From positions 496,001 through 560,000 of the forward strand of contig NZ_JABFDF010000001.1 of assembly GCF_013403985.1 (NCBI RefSeq): 64,000 bases of DNA, written 5' to 3'. This document shows positions 8,065-17,089 of the stretch, piece after piece (the first letter of the stretch is position 1; every line of letters starts with the position of its first letter). A model generated the notes under the pieces. The model was given only the letters and a program-made list of their open reading frames with translations. It made no database searches and was not told where the DNA came from. The stretch is from Winogradskyella ludwigii. Its GTDB lineage: Bacteria > Bacteroidota > Bacteroidia > Flavobacteriales > Flavobacteriaceae. The translations under genes and the position numbers were made by a program.

Positions 8065-8832
8065 TTAATTTGTTAGTAAAAGAACTAATGATAAACTTAC
8101 GGTCATTACACCTAAAAGGGCTGTAAGACTAGGAATATAGCCAGCAGTTTTTACTTTTGGATCATTTTGATTGATAACAATCACATCATTAGGTTTAATA
8201 AAGTAATAAGGACTCTCTAGCCATTCTGCAGAGGTTAAATCAATATGTGAGATCTGTCGGATACCTAGTTCATCACGCATCACCAATATATCATCCCGTT
8301 TTCCATTAATTGTTAAGTCGCCAGCATAGCCTAAAGCCTGTAGTAGCGTAATATTTTGTTCCGTAAAATTAAAAGTACCTGGAGATTTGACTTCACCCAA
8401 AATAGTCACTTTCGCATTTAACAAACGCACATCTACTGTTGGTGCTTTGAGATGACCACCTGTTTCCAAAAGATTCTTTAAGTATAATGCAAACTCTTGA
8501 GTCGTTTTATCTTTGACACTAAGAATACCTAATACAGGGAAATTAATGGTTAGTTCTTCAGATACTAAATATCCTTGTAATTGTAATATCTCTACACTAC
8601 TAGATCCTGATGAACTATTTCCTCCTTTATTATAAGGAATAGTTGAAGCTGGTATAAGTGCCCCAATATCAACACTTAATACATCATTAGGCTGAATTTT
8701 AGAGTTTGTATAAGTAATATCCTTTTCTGCAAAAGCCTCTGCATCTTGTAAATATAAAATCTCCTTCTTACTAACACAGGAACACGCAAATAAACAGCAC
8801 ATTAAAATGAAAATCGGTTTCAATTTAATCAT
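8065..8832 (-). CDS. wza: Wza-type polysaccharide export lipoprotein
   Basis: This outer-membrane export channel component works with the Wzc-type protein. The 255-residue protein begins with a lipoprotein signal ending LFACSC (lipobox Cys17 or Cys19). The poly_export domain follows at about 40-130 (IQPNDVLSVDIGAL) and then an SLBB domain near 135-210 (VTILGEVKSPGTFNFTEQ). A hydrophobic segment sits at the C-terminus (about 228-253), which is typical of Bacteroidota Wza proteins. The ATG at 8832 sits about 20 bases downstream of a well-matched promoter, so exporter and kinase genes form at least their own transcription unit. Confidence 0.92.
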   Translation of the reverse strand: MIKLKPIFILMCCLFACSCVSKKEILYLQDAEAFAEKDITYTNSKIQPNDVLSVDIGALIPASTIPYNKGGNSSSGSSSVEILQLQGYLVSEELTINFPVLGILSVKDKTTQEFALYLKNLLETGGHLKAPTVDVRLLNAKVTILGEVKSPGTFNFTEQNITLLQALGYAGDLTINGKRDDILVMRDELGIRQISHIDLTSAEWLESPYYFIKPNDVIVINQNDPKVKTAGYIPSLTALLGVMTVSLSLVLLLTN

Positions 8833-8857
8833 TATTATAAATCATTTAATATTCGAA

Positions 8858-8887
8858 CAAATATAAGGGCAATAAAACTATCCACAA
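8858..8887 (-). promoter_or_regulatory. Bacteroidota-type promoter of the wza-wzc unit
   Basis: On the minus strand TTG (8887-8885) is followed after 19 bases by TATATTTG (8865-8858). This matches the TTG-N17-23-TAnnTTTG consensus of the phylum. The predicted transcript start is near 8852, about 20 bases upstream of the wza ATG. Confidence 0.65.
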
Positions 8888-8917
8888 AGGATTAATTTAC
8901 AACGCGATTAATCAGAA

Positions 8918-10027
8918 TTATCGTGTTTTATTTTTATTGATTGTCTTTAACCAATCATAAATAAAATAAAGAGAGTATAGACTAGTACCTATAGTTAATA
9001 GTATACACAATTGAATATGAATCTCGAAGTTTCGAAAGCAATATGTAGAAAAAATTAGCATACTATTGACAAAGACAATAACCGCTGTAGTTTGCTTATG
9101 AGAAAACCCTAAAGACAAAAAACGATGGTGTAAATGGTTTTTATCTGCTGCAAAAGGACTTTTCCTATGAATCACTAAGCGAATAAAAAAGATTCTTAAC
9201 GTATCTAACAACGGAAAAAACAAGAATGCTAAAACTAATATAGGAGATGAACTATTATAACTACTAGAATTTACTCCTTCAGAATCACCAATAAATCGTA
9301 CAGCAAATACACCAATTATAAACCCTATAATCATTGAGCCTGTATCGCCCATAAACATCTTGTTTCGTTTAGAAAAATTCAAAAACAAAAACGGAATAAG
9401 AGCACCACATAAAGACGCTGCCAAGACCACCATACTAATATCTTCATATCTATAAAACACGTAACCAAAAGCAATACTTGCCATCAAAGCTAATGAGCCT
9501 GCTAAACCATCTACTCCGTCTATTAAATTAAAGGCATTGATAATTAAAACATAAACAAATAATGTGAATATTACAGATAGCCAATATGGTAAAATCGTTA
9601 TTCCTAATATCCCTGATAAACCTAATATACGTGTGTCTGTAAAAATTATTAATAATGATGCGGCGAGTAGTTGACCTGTAAATTTTTTAAGTGGGGACAA
9701 CACAAGAATATCATCTTTCAATCCTAGAAAAAAGAGTAATGTTATACTTCCCAAGATCAATAACAACGATTTTGTATCTAGTAAAGCACCTATAAATGTA
9801 ATTGCAACAACGATACTAAGATAAATACCTATACCACCTAAATTTGGTACACTTCCGGAATGACTACTTCTAGAATCTGAAGTCGCTAATAAATTCTTTG
9901 CTTTGGCCACATTAAGAATTGCAGGGTAGCTTGTCGCGGATACAACCATTGATATAAAAGCAGCAACTAAAGCTAACCACCCAATATAATTAATAGGGTT
10001 AAAATTGTCAAGTAGTTCTTTTACCAT
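8918..10027 (-). CDS. WecA/MraY-family undecaprenyl-phosphate sugar-1-phosphate transferase
   Basis: This polytopic inner-membrane enzyme would start repeat-unit assembly by moving a HexNAc-1-phosphate (or similar) from UDP-sugar to undecaprenyl phosphate. The 369-residue protein has about ten membrane segments. Family motifs are present: NLGGIGIYLS near 62-72, the Asp-rich GLKDDILVLSP near 103-112, FNLIDGVDGLAGS near 166-178, FMGDTGSM near 226-233, and the basic HHLHHRF loop near 302. The final residues are basic and cytoplasmic. The exact sugar (GlcNAc, GalNAc or other) cannot be decided from sequence. It lies upstream of the wza-wzc unit on the same strand. Confidence 0.9.
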   Translation of the reverse strand: MVKELLDNFNPINYIGWLALVAAFISMVVSATSYPAILNVAKAKNLLATSDSRSSHSGSVPNLGGIGIYLSIVVAITFIGALLDTKSLLLILGSITLLFFLGLKDDILVLSPLKKFTGQLLAASLLIIFTDTRILGLSGILGITILPYWLSVIFTLFVYVLIINAFNLIDGVDGLAGSLALMASIAFGYVFYRYEDISMVVLAASLCGALIPFLFLNFSKRNKMFMGDTGSMIIGFIIGVFAVRFIGDSEGVNSSSYNSSSPILVLAFLFFPLLDTLRIFFIRLVIHRKSPFAADKNHLHHRFLSLGFSHKQTTAVIVFVNSMLIFSTYCFRNFEIHIQLCILLTIGTSLYSLYFIYDWLKTINKNKTR

Positions 10028-10066
10028 ATACTTAGTATTCTAAATTTAAATTTGCAATAAAAATCA

Positions 10067-10074
10067 CAAACCTA
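10067..10074 (-). promoter_or_regulatory. Possible -7 element upstream of the wecA-type gene
   Basis: The minus strand reads TAGGTTTG, an exact TAnnTTTG match, 40 bases upstream of the start codon. I find no TTG at the right spacing for a -33 element, so support is partial. Confidence 0.35.
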
Positions 10075-10104
10075 TATTGTTTAATTGTTAAGATTAATTA
10101 AACC

Positions 10105-10860
10105 TTAATTTTTAGGGATAAATTGTTTAATTTTTGAAATATTTTTAAATAAAACAACTCCAAAACCACCAATATTATTACTTTTTAAGGCCTTTAAATC
10201 TTCCTTAGTTTTTTGAATAATATTCTTTAGACTATTGTTACTTACTCCTCCAACTCTCATTTTAATGATTGTTTCATTTAAATAGAAAAACGTTAATCTC
10301 TCTTGTTTAAAAATCCTTAAAATAAAATCATAATCTGCTGCTATTTTATAATTTAGGCTGAATGATCCGTACGTGTCATAAATCTGTTTTTTCAAAAACA
10401 AAGTGGGATGTGCAGGCATCCAGCCTTTTTTCAATAACTTTTTATTAAACGGTTCACTGACCCAATTACGAATAATCTTATCCGTATTATCAAAAGCTAC
10501 ATAGTGTAAATCTCCATAAACACCATCCACTTTTTCTGAGTTAAATTTATCTACGATCTTAGCTATAATAGTTGAATCCGCAAGAAAATCATCCGAATGT
10601 ACAAAGCCAACGATATCTCCAGTGGCTCTCTGAACCCCTTTATTTAAAGCATCATAAATACCTTTATCTGGCTCTGATTTAAAAATAATGTTTGCGTTTC
10701 TCTCAACTTCTTTCTCAATAACTGAAATAGTAGAATCACTTGAGCCTCCGTCAACTATAATATACTCAATATTATTATAGGACTGATTCAAAACAGAACT
10801 CAAACAAACATTTATGGTTTCAGCACTATTGTATGTTGCTGTAATTATGGAAACTTTCAT
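10105..10860 (-). CDS. Glycosyltransferase family 2
   Basis: This is a cytoplasmic, membrane-associated GT-A enzyme that adds a sugar to the growing repeat unit. The 251 residues start with SIITATYNSAETI, then DGGSSDST near 37-44 (nucleotide binding), GIYDALNKGV near 68, and the DXD-type FVHSDDFL near 87-94. ADYDFILR near 166 is the likely catalytic-base region. The pattern closely resembles the WfgS/WcaE group of GT2 enzymes. Donor and acceptor are not predictable. It is followed by the wecA-type gene after 77 bases and preceded by 264 bases without a gene, so it may start a transcript. Confidence 0.88.
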   Translation of the reverse strand: MKVSIITATYNSAETINVCLSSVLNQSYNNIEYIIVDGGSSDSTISVIEKEVERNANIIFKSEPDKGIYDALNKGVQRATGDIVGFVHSDDFLADSTIIAKIVDKFNSEKVDGVYGDLHYVAFDNTDKIIRNWVSEPFNKKLLKKGWMPAHPTLFLKKQIYDTYGSFSLNYKIAADYDFILRIFKQERLTFFYLNETIIKMRVGGVSNNSLKNIIQKTKEDLKALKSNNIGGFGVVLFKNISKIKQFIPKN

Positions 10861-11124
10861 TTAATACTTATTCAATTATGAACTAACAGTCAATCTCAGT
10901 TTTTTTTATTACCAAACTAATTTAAAATATCAAACTTTTAAAACCATTAATATAGAGGTGTAAAATTAGTTGATAGAACCGATAGCTGAACCTAATCAAA
11001 CATTACAATATACTAAAAAAGCATAGCCAAAACAAATAATATTTTAACATTAAATCTTATAAACAACATAAGATTAGTATACTATCTCATGACAATACCA
11101 TAGTCTTAGTGTGCTTTTTTATTT
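10861..11124. other. Gene-free interval inside the polysaccharide locus (264 bp)
   Basis: AT-rich sequence between the UDP-glucuronate decarboxylase gene and the GT2 gene. I see no coding frame, no convincing hairpin with a T-run and no exact TAnnTTTG on the minus strand. Confidence 0.5.
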
Positions 11125-12066
11125 TTAAGATTTTAATAAGTCGTCAAAATACTTAATGGTATGCCCTAAACCTTCACGTAAATTTATTTTAGGCTCCCAA
11201 CCATTCAGTTCTTTTTTAGCTAAGCTAATATCAGGTTGTCTCTGCATAGGATCATCTTGTGGTAAAGGCATAAAAGTGATTTTAGATTTTGACTTTGTTA
11301 AATCAATAACTTCTTGAGCCAATTCTAACATCGTAAATTCTATTGGGTTACCAACATTCACAGGGCCTGAAAATCCGTCGCGACTGTTCATCATGCGCAC
11401 TGCTCCTTCTACTAAATCATCGACATATTGAAAACTTCGGGTTTGCTTACCATCACCGTAAATTGTAATATCATCTCCTTTAAGGGCTTGAACTATAAAA
11501 TTAGATACAACCCTACCGTCTTGAGGGTGCATTCTTGGGCCATACGTATTAAAAATTCGTATAATTTTAATATCTACTTGATTCTGGTTCTGATAATCCA
11601 TAAATAACGTTTCTGCACAACGTTTCCCTTCGTCATAACAAGAACGCAATCCAATTGGATTTACATGTCCCCAATAATTTTCAGTTTGTGGATGCACATT
11701 AGGATCTCCGTAGACCTCACTAGTAGATGCTTGTAATATCCTTGCCCCAACACGTTTAGCTAAACCTAACATATTAATAGCGCCCATTACTGACGTCTTT
11801 ATTGTTTTTATGGGGTTGTACTGATAATGTACCGGTGATGCTGGACAGGCTAAGTTATAAATTTCATCAACCTCTATCATGTAAGGGTTAATAATATCGT
11901 GTCGAACTAATTCAAAATAATGATGATCCATAAGGTGTTCAATATTATTCTTAGAACCCGTAAAGTAGTTATCTAAACAGATGACCTCATTACCCTCGTT
12001 TAGTAAGCGTTCACATAAATGTGATCCTACAAAACCTGCACCTCCTGTAATTAATATTTTTTTCAT
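11125..12066 (-). CDS. UDP-glucuronate decarboxylase (UDP-xylose synthase), SDR family
   Basis: It converts UDP-glucuronate to UDP-xylose through an NAD-bound 4-keto intermediate. The 313-residue extended SDR has [12 protein letters not shown] (residues 5-16) for NAD binding, [10 protein letters not shown] near 113-122 and YDEGKR carrying the catalytic Tyr and Lys near 144-149. The family patterns [12 protein letters not shown] near 72 and FNTYGPRM near 172 separate it from 4-epimerases. It supports a xylose-containing polysaccharide or a xylose-derived branch. The ATG of this gene overlaps the TAA of the upstream GT2 gene by one base. Confidence 0.9.
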   Translation of the reverse strand: MKKILITGGAGFVGSHLCERLLNEGNEVICLDNYFTGSKNNIEHLMDHHYFELVRHDIINPYMIEVDEIYNLACPASPVHYQYNPIKTIKTSVMGAINMLGLAKRVGARILQASTSEVYGDPNVHPQTENYWGHVNPIGLRSCYDEGKRCAETLFMDYQNQNQVDIKIIRIFNTYGPRMHPQDGRVVSNFIVQALKGDDITIYGDGKQTRSFQYVDDLVEGAVRMMNSRDGFSGPVNVGNPIEFTMLELAQEVIDLTKSKSKITFMPLPQDDPMQRQPDISLAKKELNGWEPKINLREGLGHTIKYFDDLLKS

Positions 12067-12887
12067 TACTTCGTTTTTAATTCTTTAATTTTTGTTTGTA
12101 TTTGAAAAAAGTAGTTTGCTTTATACTTCGCTAAATAATAACCTGATTTTCCGTCAAATATACCTAGTTTTATAAAATACGAATAGAAAAAATAAATAAA
12201 AGGCAATAAACCAGTATTTATCAATGTATATTTAATCTTTTGTCGCTTCGTAAAATTGTCCAAATTATTAGATTGTAAAGACAAGTATCGCTTAGCTTCC
12301 CAAGAAGAATAAGCATTATGTTTTGATATATAATGTTCTAACCCTTTGTAATCATTATGAATAATAGGACTTACTATAGTTCCTGCAGATCCTTCAATTA
12401 TGGGATGCTCATGGATTTCCATATCTAGATTAGACCAACTGTCTTCTTCTATCTTTTCATATTCACCATAGCCTTTCTTAAAAAGCGCGAGCTTTTTCAT
12501 TTTATCACCATGCTTCAGCTCCTTTCCCATAAAAAAATTATTATAATTTAACCAAAACGAATTATGAGTAGTATTGGTAATAATTGTTTTAATTTCATCT
12601 ATAAAACTTTGGGTAAGTATTTCATCTGCATCTAAAAATAGTAACCAATCATTTTTCAACTCCACGTTTCTTAACGTCCAATTCCGTTTTTTAGGGAATT
12701 TACCATCCCAATTAAAGTTAACCAACTGATAATTATAAGAATTCACAATTTCCGGAGTTTTATCAGTACTCATGGAATCAACTACAATTACTTCGGAAAA
12801 CGACTTAAGTTTATCTAAACAATCAGGAAGATTCAACTCTTCATTTTTAACAGAAACAATGACTGATATTGGTATTTTATTATCCAT
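12066..12887 (-). CDS. Glycosyltransferase family 2 (WaaE/KdtX-like)
   Basis: This GT-A fold enzyme has 273 residues. [18 protein letters not shown] opens the nucleotide-binding fold, [13 protein letters not shown] near 34-46 and FLDADEILT near 86-94 provide the metal-binding acidic residues, and FPKKRNW near 64 is typical of the WaaE-like group that adds a sugar to lipid A-core or O-unit precursors. A hydrophobic C-terminal segment ([17 protein letters not shown]) suggests membrane attachment. Eight bases of its start overlap the end of the upstream acyltransferase gene, so the two are translationally coupled. Confidence 0.88.
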   Translation of the reverse strand: MDNKIPISVIVSVKNEELNLPDCLDKLKSFSEVIVVDSMSTDKTPEIVNSYNYQLVNFNWDGKFPKKRNWTLRNVELKNDWLLFLDADEILTQSFIDEIKTIITNTTHNSFWLNYNNFFMGKELKHGDKMKKLALFKKGYGEYEKIEEDSWSNLDMEIHEHPIIEGSAGTIVSPIIHNDYKGLEHYISKHNAYSSWEAKRYLSLQSNNLDNFTKRQKIKYTLINTGLLPFIYFFYSYFIKLGIFDGKSGYYLAKYKANYFFQIQTKIKELKTK

Positions 12888-13401
12888 TTAATTTTCTTTC
12901 TTTAATAAATTTAGCCGGATTACCACCAACAATTGTCCACGGTTCTACATTCTTATAAACAGATGCCGTTGCGCCCACAACGGCTCCTTTACCTATAGTA
13001 ACTCCCATACCTATAAATGCAGAGGCTCCAACCCAAGCTTGCCGCTGTATTATAATAGGTTTTGCTATTAATGTATGTTCATAACTATAAATATCATGCG
13101 AAGCAGAACAAAGGTATGTATATTGAGAAACAGTAGCGTTTATACCTAGCCTAATTAAAGCAACATTATAAACATTAACATGAGGTCCTAACCAAGCATT
13201 TTCTTCTAACTCTAAATTCCATGGAGCCCAAACCTTACATGAGGCATATACACCAGATTTACGATGAACTTTAGCACCAAACAAGCGCAAAAGGAATAGA
13301 CGCCAAGGATTAAACAATTTCGTAGAAAACGGCCGAAAAAAGCATTGCCAAATAATATTCCAAAAAATTCTTAATAATTTATTTTTTAAAGATAATTTCA
13401 T
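12880..13401 (-). CDS. WcaF-like hexapeptide acyltransferase
   Basis: This is a left-handed beta-helix acyltransferase of 173 residues. The order of features fits colanic-acid-type acetyltransferases: an N-terminal basic amphipathic helix, WAPWNLELEENAWLG near 58-72, then hexapeptide repeats (VALIRLGINATVSQY, AWVGASAFIGMGVTIGKGAV) and SHDIYSYEHTLIAKPI containing the catalytic His near 97. GGNPAKFIKER ends the fold. It probably O-acetylates a sugar of the repeat unit using acetyl-CoA. It overlaps the oxidoreductase gene by 4 bases. Confidence 0.87.
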   Translation of the reverse strand: MKLSLKNKLLRIFWNIIWQCFFRPFSTKLFNPWRLFLLRLFGAKVHRKSGVYASCKVWAPWNLELEENAWLGPHVNVYNVALIRLGINATVSQYTYLCSASHDIYSYEHTLIAKPIIIQRQAWVGASAFIGMGVTIGKGAVVGATASVYKNVEPWTIVGGNPAKFIKERKLNG

Positions 13402-14759
13402 TCCATATAATTATTGATAAATTCTTCGATCAAAGGAAAAACGGACGCAGTGGTATTTATACCCCCTGCCCTTGGCAGAATACCTGTATTGAAAAAACAG
13501 AAATTTTCATACTGATTATAAAACTCATCCATCGAGTTAAAGCTACTCATGATACCAAAAGGATGATAAGTATCTTCACTCTTTTCTACCTGAATAGTAC
13601 TAACACATTCTTCAAAGTTTATTTCATTTTTGATAAGGTAATCTTTAATCATTTCTTTTGCCTTTTCAAAAATATCTACGGCATTCTCATCAATAAAAAA
13701 GCTAACATCTAATCCTTTTTCTTCAAATTTGTCCTGATTTTTACTTAAACTTATAAAACTTTTATTTATTGGATTTTCAATATCAATATAAAGATACCAT
13801 TCATTTTTGTGCACATATATCTTCTTTTTAACAAGCATACAATAAATAAATTGCAAACAACTCGGTAATTCTAATATTATATTTTTAATGATTTTAAAGC
13901 TCAATTTCCTTTTAAAAAGAACCTTTTTTAAATCTTGAAAAAACGAAAATTCGGAATTAAAAATAGGATTGGAAAAAAAAGAAATTCCATCAATTTCTCC
14001 AATAATGCGTTTTGTTATCAATGACGACCCATTAACTTTAAATGCAAAATCTTCTCCCTGTATAATTGTTGAATCTTTTATTTTGAATACCTTCTGTGAT
14101 AAATGATCCGAAAAAGGAAGTTCATCCATATCAGTCAATCCGGAATTCAAGAGAATACGATTACTTTCAAAGGCACCTGTAGTTAAAAAATAAAAATCGA
14201 AAGAGTCCTCTTTTTCAATGTTTCCCTGCTTGTATATAACTCTTGTAACAGCTTTATTGTTGTTAAGTATTAGTTTAGTAACCCTGCTATTACTTTTAAT
14301 GACTACATTTTTTCTTTTATTTATTTTAAAATACTTAAATAAGTTTCTATTAAAATAGCTTAACCAAACACCTTTCTTTATAAATAAATTATTTGTTATT
14401 TTTGTCTCTTTAAATTCAGAATGTATCCCGAATTTTTTAAATATTATTTCCTGATACTTGACGTTTAGTTTAACAATATCTGATAAAAATGGTGTTGGAT
14501 TTTTAAAATCATTTTTAGTAAACGTTAAAAGTTGCCCACCCCACCTTGAAGTTGCTCCTCCTAATCCAAAGAAACGTCCCTTTTCCAAACCAGAATAATA
14601 AGTGCTTAACATATTTGTCAAGTAACCAATCTCTTTTTCTGATTTTATATGAGAATTGCCAACATCAAATAAGGTTATTTGAGCTTCAGGAAATTTTTTT
14701 ATCAGAGCATCAATTGTATAGCATCCATATGCACCTGCCCCAAATACAGCTATTTTCAT
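13398..14759 (-). CDS. GMC-type FAD-dependent oxidoreductase
   Basis: The 453-residue protein has the dinucleotide-binding motif VFGAGAYGCYTIDAL at 4-18. GRFFGLGGATSRWGGQ near 61-76 is the GMC-type FAD-contact loop. The C-terminal GMC half contains TYHPFGIMSS near 394-403 and the closing ILPRAGGINTTASVFPL segment that contacts flavin. There is no signal peptide. The family oxidises alcohol groups of sugars or sterols; the substrate here is unknown. The gene is 2 bases downstream of an SDR gene and 4 bases overlap the acyltransferase gene, so it belongs to the polysaccharide operon. Oxidation of a sugar hydroxyl is the likeliest role, by inference. Confidence 0.75.
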   Translation of the reverse strand: MKIAVFGAGAYGCYTIDALIKKFPEAQITLFDVGNSHIKSEKEIGYLTNMLSTYYSGLEKGRFFGLGGATSRWGGQLLTFTKNDFKNPTPFLSDIVKLNVKYQEIIFKKFGIHSEFKETKITNNLFIKKGVWLSYFNRNLFKYFKINKRKNVVIKSNSRVTKLILNNNKAVTRVIYKQGNIEKEDSFDFYFLTTGAFESNRILLNSGLTDMDELPFSDHLSQKVFKIKDSTIIQGEDFAFKVNGSSLITKRIIGEIDGISFFSNPIFNSEFSFFQDLKKVLFKRKLSFKIIKNIILELPSCLQFIYCMLVKKKIYVHKNEWYLYIDIENPINKSFISLSKNQDKFEEKGLDVSFFIDENAVDIFEKAKEMIKDYLIKNEINFEECVSTIQVEKSEDTYHPFGIMSSFNSMDEFYNQYENFCFFNTGILPRAGGINTTASVFPLIEEFINNYME

Positions 14760-14761
14760 AA

Positions 14762-15619
14762 TTAAAATCTAATCTTTAAATTTGTTTCTGTCTTGCTTGG
14801 GTCGAATACTGTTGTTTTGAACAGCCCACTAATCTGAACAACTTGTTTTTTGCTAAAAATGCCAATTCTAAGGCTTACATTTGCCAACACTAAAATAAAT
14901 CTTTTAGGGAGCGTTATTATACGATAATTATATGCTTTTTTTATAAACTTATATTTAGTGCTATTGTTTAAAATTAAATGCACTTCCACATGTTGATCTA
15001 AATTTAAAATTTTAATTATAGACTTTTGAAATATTTCCCTTTCAACTACTGGTAGTGTTGTTTTTTTATTACCCAAAAGCAAACCAAAATTTAATGGGAG
15101 TCTTTTCAATATCCCAGTTAGAGGTGGTTTTCTATCATTACTTAATATAAATCCCGGACGAACATATGAAATATGCAGATTTTTATTTGAAGTAGAAGTT
15201 AAATAATTATCCACTGCTACTTTTTTTGCTGCATATACTCCTTTTGAATTATAATCTGCTTCAATCAGTGATTCTTCGTTAACATATTCTAAATTATTTG
15301 GATAAACACTAATTGATGAAATATGAATTAAATGATTCACTTTTTTATTTTCACAACACATTATTAATTCTTTTGCAAAACAAATGTTCTCTGTAACATC
15401 GGAATCCTTAATAAGGATGAAATTAATTATTATATCATAGCTAGTATTTAAATACTTGTTAGCACTTAAATCCATAATGTCCCCAGATACAATATTTTCA
15501 GATCGTCCTTCTTTACCTCGTGCAAAAATGTCAACATTAAAACCATCGAGAGTTAATTTTTGCAATAATCCGGTTGCAGCAAAACTATTAGATCCTAAAA
15601 GTAAAATATTAGTTTTCAT
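14762..15619 (-). CDS. NAD-dependent epimerase/dehydratase-like SDR with atypical glycine motif
   Basis: This is a 285-residue extended-SDR protein. The N-terminal strand-loop reads ILLLGSNSFAATGLLQKL, where the usual GxxGxxG is degenerate (G-S-N-S-F-A-A-T-G). ISSISVYPNN near 100-109 supplies the Ser region and VYAAKKVAVD near 128-137 the Tyr/Lys pair. The C-terminal substrate domain is short. Some such proteins reduce keto-sugars made by a partner oxidase, which fits its tight pairing with the downstream GMC oxidoreductase. Lys, Asn and Ile content is high, as in its partner. Activity is unproven. Confidence 0.72.
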   Translation of the reverse strand: MKTNILLLGSNSFAATGLLQKLTLDGFNVDIFARGKEGRSENIVSGDIMDLSANKYLNTSYDIIINFILIKDSDVTENICFAKELIMCCENKKVNHLIHISSISVYPNNLEYVNEESLIEADYNSKGVYAAKKVAVDNYLTSTSNKNLHISYVRPGFILSNDRKPPLTGILKRLPLNFGLLLGNKKTTLPVVEREIFQKSIIKILNLDQHVEVHLILNNSTKYKFIKKAYNYRIITLPKRFILVLANVSLRIGIFSKKQVVQISGLFKTTVFDPSKTETNLKIRF

Positions 15620-15939
15620 TTTAATGTTAAATTTAGTCTGAGATTTCAGGTTGACGCAATCCTCGATTTAAGATCTCTATCGTCCAAAATTACACAATTT
15701 ATTTGCAAGGTTAAAAGAATATTATGCATCCATTTCTAAATACCATGACTTAAAAATTTTCAATCTAAAACACACAATAGTTTTATTGTCTGTTTTAGAC
15801 CCAAATATTTTCCATTTATTATCACCAATAATTTTAGGCAATGGTTTTGAAAAAATTGAACAAAACATATTCCAAATAAAATGAGCTATTTGGTTCTTTC
15901 GTTATAATTCACTCTTAAATTCAGACAAATCTACTGTTG
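15620..15939. other. Gene-poor interval of 320 bp upstream of the SDR gene
   Basis: The interval separates the SDR/oxidoreductase pair from the next glycosyltransferase gene. It contains one 48-codon frame on the minus strand (listed separately) and otherwise nothing I can identify. The break in an otherwise packed operon suggests a recombination junction. Confidence 0.5.
15722..15868 (-). CDS. Possible small ORF or gene remnant, 48 aa
   Basis: An ATG frame begins MFCSIFSKPLPKIIGDNKWK and ends SWYLEMDA before TAA. It is basic and aromatic-rich, with coding-like composition for this AT-rich genome. I do not recognise it. It could be a real small protein, the end of a decayed glycosyltransferase or methyltransferase gene, or chance. 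Confidence 0.2.
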   Translation of the reverse strand: MFCSIFSKPLPKIIGDNKWKIFGSKTDNKTIVCFRLKIFKSWYLEMDA

Positions 15940-17085
15940 TCATAAAACATCTACAAATTCTGGTTTATCTTTTTTTGTCAATAACCATTGATATAATTGC
16001 AGCATCTGTTCTGCTACTGCTTCCATACTGTAAGTTTTTTCTATCAATTGCCTTCCATTCTCACCCATTTCTTGCAATTCTTCTTGAGATGTAGTTAACA
16101 TCTCTTTTAAGGCTTCTTTTAAAGGATCTTTTCCGATATCAATCCATTGTCCACAATTATGAGTATTTAACTCTTCCCATGGAGTTCCTTTTGTTGTTAT
16201 TACCGGTACTTTAGATGCCAAAGCCTCTGCAACTACAATTCCAAAATTTTCACTATAAGTTGGTAAAACAAATACATTAGCTTCTTGGTATTTTTTAAGT
16301 TTTTCATCGCCAAAAACTGGTTTTGAAATCGTTATGGAGTTCTCTAATTTTAATGAAATAATTAAAGACTTTAAACTATCAATATAGGTTTGGTCTCCAT
16401 TTCCTACAATTTCAACCTCCCATCCTTTAGTAATTAAAACATCTAATTCTTTCCAAGCTTCAATTAATAATTCAATCCCTTTTTTGACATGAATTCTAGA
16501 CAAAAATAATACTTTTCGTTTTTCTGCTATTTGCTTGTTGTATATAGGAAACTCTTCTAAGTTTATACCATTCGGAATTATTGCTATTGGATTTTTGTAA
16601 CCTAATGCTCTAACGTTATCAGCTTCAGATTTAGCAGTAGCATGAATGCACGATGCTAATCTCAAATCTTTACTTTGAAACAGTCTCAATGCAATTTGTT
16701 TTTTAAGCTTACTTTGATTTAGTGACCACGGCTCAAGCATACCTCTTGGTGTGATAATATAAGGAACCTTATGCTTTTGAGTATAACTCGCCATTTGATG
16801 TACAGGTAATTGCCATACACCATGACCATGAAACAAATCCGTTTGTTCTAAAGATAATGCCTTATTAAATCCCTTAAATCTACCACTTTTGTAAAAGTCA
16901 TAAAACTTAAGATTTACATTTTCAACGTGAAAGTTTGAAATAATAGGATTTTCACTTTTACCTGTGTGTAGCCAAATATTTAAACTATCATCTGTTTTAC
17001 ATAAACTTTTTACTAAGTGTGTCACACTTCTTGCTGGGCCACCAGTGGAAATATCAATAGATGGAATAATATGATCAATTTTCAT
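15940..17085 (-). CDS. Glycosyltransferase family 4
   Basis: This is a 381-residue GT-B retaining glycosyltransferase of the repeat-unit pathway. The N-terminal domain has STGGPARSVTHLV near 13-25 and HGHGVWQLPVH near 84-94. The C-terminal donor-binding domain has VLFLSRIHVKKGIELLI near 193-209, and TYSENFGIVVAEALA near 281-295 with the E-x7-E signature. GMLEPWSLNQ near 134 resembles the WbaZ/WcaI-type enzymes. There is no membrane segment. Sugar specificity is not predictable. The stop codon is TAA-like at the edge of the 320-bp gap, and the upstream acyltransferase gene ends 4 bases before its start. Confidence 0.9.
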   Translation of the reverse strand: MKIDHIIPSIDISTGGPARSVTHLVKSLCKTDDSLNIWLHTGKSENPIISNFHVENVNLKFYDFYKSGRFKGFNKALSLEQTDLFHGHGVWQLPVHQMASYTQKHKVPYIITPRGMLEPWSLNQSKLKKQIALRLFQSKDLRLASCIHATAKSEADNVRALGYKNPIAIIPNGINLEEFPIYNKQIAEKRKVLFLSRIHVKKGIELLIEAWKELDVLITKGWEVEIVGNGDQTYIDSLKSLIISLKLENSITISKPVFGDEKLKKYQEANVFVLPTYSENFGIVVAEALASKVPVITTKGTPWEELNTHNCGQWIDIGKDPLKEALKEMLTTSQEELQEMGENGRQLIEKTYSMEAVAEQMLQLYQWLLTKKDKPEFVDVL

Positions 17086-17089
17086 AATA

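Noticed and set aside
10861-11124. Promoter for the GT2 gene
   Set aside because: Several CAAA-type blocks exist, but none gives an exact TAnnTTTG with a proper -33 element on the minus strand.
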